Source of the DNA: a bacterium
GTDB taxonomy: Bacteria > Bacillota > Bacilli > Lactobacillales > Streptococcaceae
Length of the DNA: 64,000 bases
Direction of reading: 5' to 3'
Assembly (NCBI GenBank): GCA_905221325.1
Contig: CAJNCS010000009.1
Coordinates: 1-64,000, forward strand
The position numbers and the translations under genes were made by a program. Below the pieces are notes generated by a model. It saw only the letters and a list, made by a program, of their open reading frames with translations, did not search any database and was not told where the DNA came from. This document shows positions 62,279 through 64,000 of this stretch, piece after piece (the stretch's first letter is position 1; the number at the start of each line of letters is the position of its first letter).

Positions 62279-62545
62279 ATTTATTTTGTCCATCATTCCT
62301 GCAAATGCTGCATCAAAACGAATGTCATTGATTTCATCTTGAGTGAAACCAGAATCTAGAAGATAACGCTCTTGGCGTTCGATCTCTTCCGCTAACTCTG
62401 TCCATCCGAAAGCGAACCGACGGCAGTTAGTACAAAATTCTTCAAGTTGGCTATAGAGGAAGTTTTCCTCGTATGTATTTTGAAGCAAGGTTTCTGCAAC
62501 CACTGCTTTGAAGATGTTGATGGCTTTATCGTTTAATGTGTTCAT
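62270..62545 (-). CDS. Phage hypothetical protein, 91 aa, first gene after the early promoter
   Basis: A soluble acidic helical protein (MNTLNDKAINIFKAVVAETL; WTELAEEIERQERYLLDSGF) with a CTNCRR segment in the middle. It is the first gene transcribed from the operator-controlled minus promoter at 62595-62623, with GGAGGGAAACATC upstream of the ATG. Unknown function; the stop lies within the tRNA-like helix. Confidence 0.7.
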   Translation of the reverse strand: MNTLNDKAINIFKAVVAETLLQNTYEENFLYSQLEEFCTNCRRFAFGWTELAEEIERQERYLLDSGFTQDEINDIRFDAAFAGMMDKINVA

Positions 62546-62594
62546 GATGTTTCCCTCCGATTTGTTTTTTTGTTATTTTCTTAAGCTTGATTTA

Positions 62595-62623
62595 ATTATA
62601 GCACACGTTTCGTGGGCTGTCAA
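62595..62623 (-). promoter_or_regulatory. Early lytic promoter with operator in the spacer
   Basis: On the minus strand TTGACA, a 17-nt spacer and TATAAT: a perfect consensus promoter. The spacer holds CCACGAAACGTG, the complement of the CACGTTTCGTGG core also present at 60987. The repressor at 62712 should bind here to hold lysogeny. Confidence 0.88.
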
Positions 62624-62624
62624 C

Positions 62625-62680
62625 AATTTTTTTACGAAAAAGTAAAAAAAGTTTTCTTTTCGTGGGTTTTGTGTTATACT
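62625..62680 (+). promoter_or_regulatory. Repressor promoter with operator half-sites
   Basis: TGTTATACT (62672-62680) is an extended -10 about 30 nt before the repressor start. TTTTCGTGGG (62657-62666) and TTTACGAAAA (62631-62640) repeat half of the operator core and overlap the expected -35, so the repressor may regulate itself. Confidence 0.6.
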
Positions 62681-62711
62681 TTACTTATAGAAAAATAAAA
62701 AGGACTCAATC

Positions 62712-63458
62712 ATGAATAAAGAAGAAATTGCCATTGTAATAGGCGAAAATATAAAGCAATATAGGCTTCAAAATGGTTGGACTCAACAAGAATTAGGGAC
62801 TAAGATAGGGATAAGTAAAAATGCTATCGGGAATTATGAGAAAGGTTTTAGATCTCCTAAAAAGGATACAATGTTTGACTTGGCGAATGCTTTTAACATT
62901 TCGATTGATGACCTTTTCCCTCCGATTCAAAAAGACTCTTCTTCTCCCACTTCCTCCATCCAAACCATCTACGATGAACTAAACTCTACAAGACAAGTAA
63001 AAGTCCTGAATTATGCAAAGAGGCAACTTAACGAGCAGATAAACGAAGAAGAAACGAAGGAAAACGAAGTATCAGAAGTCATTCAGCTCTACAGTTACGA
63101 CTACTACGACCACCCAGCTTCTGCAGGTACAGGCCAGTATTTGAACGATGTACGAGTGGAGCGGATTGAGTTGCCAGTAGATATCGATGCCGACTTCGTC
63201 ATTCCAATCAAAGGGGACTCCATGGAGCCTGACTATCACGACGGCGACCTGGTATTCATTCAGACCAGCGTGGACTTAAATAACGGTGTTATCGGAGTGT
63301 TCAACTACAACGGTGATGCTTATATCAAGCAGCTTGTCATCGACAAAGAACAGGCATACCTACATAGCTTGAACCCTGCGTACAAGGATATGCCAATCAC
63401 ACCAGAGACCGACTTCCGAATTATCGGCGAAGTCGTGGATTTGTATAGAGAGGGATAA
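62712..63458 (+). CDS. CI-like prophage repressor (HTH plus S24 peptidase)
   Basis: A 248-residue repressor. The N-terminal XRE HTH (LQNGWTQQELGTKIGISKNA, then IGNYEKGFRSP) covers residues 1-66. The C-terminal LexA/CI-type autoprotease domain has Ser170 in IKGDSMEPDYHDGDLVF, Lys near 206 in YIKQLV, and an Ala-Gly cleavage bond in HPASAGTGQ near 137. It keeps early promoters silent and is inactivated by RecA-stimulated self-cleavage. It is divergent from the 62270 gene, giving the classic switch layout. Confidence 0.94.
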   Translation: MNKEEIAIVIGENIKQYRLQNGWTQQELGTKIGISKNAIGNYEKGFRSPKKDTMFDLANAFNISIDDLFPPIQKDSSSPTSSIQTIYDELNSTRQVKVLNYAKRQLNEQINEEETKENEVSEVIQLYSYDYYDHPASAGTGQYLNDVRVERIELPVDIDADFVIPIKGDSMEPDYHDGDLVFIQTSVDLNNGVIGVFNYNGDAYIKQLVIDKEQAYLHSLNPAYKDMPITPETDFRIIGEVVDLYREG

Positions 63459-63459
63459 T

Positions 63460-63666
63460 ATGAGTAGTGAAAGCAGACCAATGGAAGTGATTAAACACAA
63501 CCTAGATTGTCAATGTCATAGACGAAGAGAGTGGATTAGAGTCAATGATAAGTGGCATGCTATCGAGTTTTCGGTAGACGATCCAAACGAACCTCCTATG
63601 ACCGAAGAAGAAAAAGTCAACGTAGCCTTAATTATTCAACAACACTTATCAAAAAAATCCGAATAA
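63460..63666 (+). CDS. Small phage protein, 68 aa, downstream of the repressor
   Basis: Follows the repressor by one base. MEVIKHNLDCQCHRRREWIR contains CxCH; the rest is acidic. Not recognised. The 144 bp that follow hold two hairpins (GCTCT/AGAGC near 63683 and ACCATGA/TCATGGT near 63748) but no gene. Confidence 0.65.
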   Translation: MSSESRPMEVIKHNLDCQCHRRREWIRVNDKWHAIEFSVDDPNEPPMTEEEKVNVALIIQQHLSKKSE

Positions 63667-63810
63667 CAAAAGATTCTATTAAGACGCTCTGAAGAGCCTT
63701 GACGTCCCTACAGAGTTTGATTACTTAAATACTACAATCTAAAAACCATGACAAGTGAGATCATGGTTAAAGAGGAATGCTTAGCATTGTTGGAATGAAA
63801 GGAAACTTAT

Positions 63811-64000
63811 ATGTCTTACTCATATGTTGCTTTAGATGTTGAAACTGCGAATGACTTTCGCGGTAGTGTTTGTTCTATCGGATTAGTAAAATTTAAAGAT
63901 GGAAATATTGTTGATACATTTTACACTTTAATCAATCCAGAAGAAGAGTTTGATGATTTCAATATTTTCATCCATGGCATTACTCCTGAAGATGTTCTTG
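63811..64000 (+). CDS. DnaQ-like 3'-5' exonuclease (partial, runs off the window)
   Basis: At least 63 codons from ATG at 63811, with AAAGGAAAC upstream. MSYSYVALDVETANDFRGSV contains the DEDD-family Exo I motif (DxE) and IHGITPEDVL the start of Exo II. Similar to stand-alone epsilon-like exonucleases often found in Gram-positive prophage lysogeny modules. End and further motifs are beyond the window. Confidence 0.85.
   Translation, partial: MSYSYVALDVETANDFRGSVCSIGLVKFKDGNIVDTFYTLINPEEEFDDFNIFIHGITPEDVL

Overview
The window comes from a mitis-group Streptococcus (S. mitis, S. oralis, S. infantis or a close relative). Evidence: a pneumococcal-type competence sigma factor gene (comX) sits beside tRNA-Glu and nusG, a complete seven-gene comG/cgl pilus operon carries a Com-box, and a class A PBP2a, a nusG-secE-rpmG cluster and the jag-yidC-rnpA and ackA neighbourhood are in pneumococcus-like order. 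Codon use is AT-rich, Shine-Dalgarno sites are strong, and one phage endolysin carries choline-binding repeats. Species-level assignment is inference.

Layout 1: chromosome, 1-27155, almost entirely on the minus strand. It holds tRNA-Glu, comX, nusG-secE-rpmG, pbp2A, a divergent pseudouridine synthase, gap, adhE, a MORN-repeat protein, a low-molecular-weight tyrosine phosphatase, yajC, tkt, a conserved hypothetical gene, jag-yidC-rnpA, ackA, two methyltransferases, comGA-GG, a DUF1033 protein, nagA, an OatA-like acyltransferase and tgt. Most units end in clear intrinsic terminators. Candidate control sites are a Com-box before comGA, cre-like sites near adhE and ackA, Rex-type half-sites before adhE and a NagR-type operator before nagA.

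Layout 2: left edge of a prophage, about 27200-28260. No essential gene lies here. A plus-strand cassette of three tiny ORFs (49 aa, 24 aa transmembrane peptide, 59 aa HTH) is driven by a near-consensus promoter whose spacer is filled by a 14-bp palindrome.

Layout 3: prophage, about 28232 to beyond 64000, siphovirus-like with an HK97-type head. Read in the direction of transcription (minus, right to left) it has repressor/immunity region, DNA-binding and replication genes (DnaD-like initiator with an embedded iteron/palindrome origin candidate, DnaC-like loader), many small accessory genes, two orphan methyltransferases, MazG-like and YopX-like proteins, a DUF1492 late regulator, an integrase-like protein, HNH/TerS/TerL, portal, ClpP-type protease, capsid, connectors, tail tube, frameshifted tail chaperone, tape measure, Dit, collagen-repeat tail protein, DUF859 protein, DUF1366, two holins and a Pal-like choline-binding amidase. 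The plus-strand CI-like repressor, a small protein and a DnaQ-type exonuclease run off the right edge. The canonical integrase and the right attachment site must lie beyond the window.

The most unusual part is the immunity region (60880-62700). It holds a roughly 330-nt gene-free interval that folds on the plus strand into a multi-branched RNA closed by a long-range stem and ended by an intrinsic terminator. Beside it, on the other strand, is a T-arm/acceptor minihelix that looks like the top half of a tRNA. The same region has an 18-bp perfect palindrome, copies of a CCACGTTTCGTGG-type operator and a possible 44-nt transcript. Two phage genes appear recently damaged: an in-frame stop at 54846 and a frameshift near 56411.
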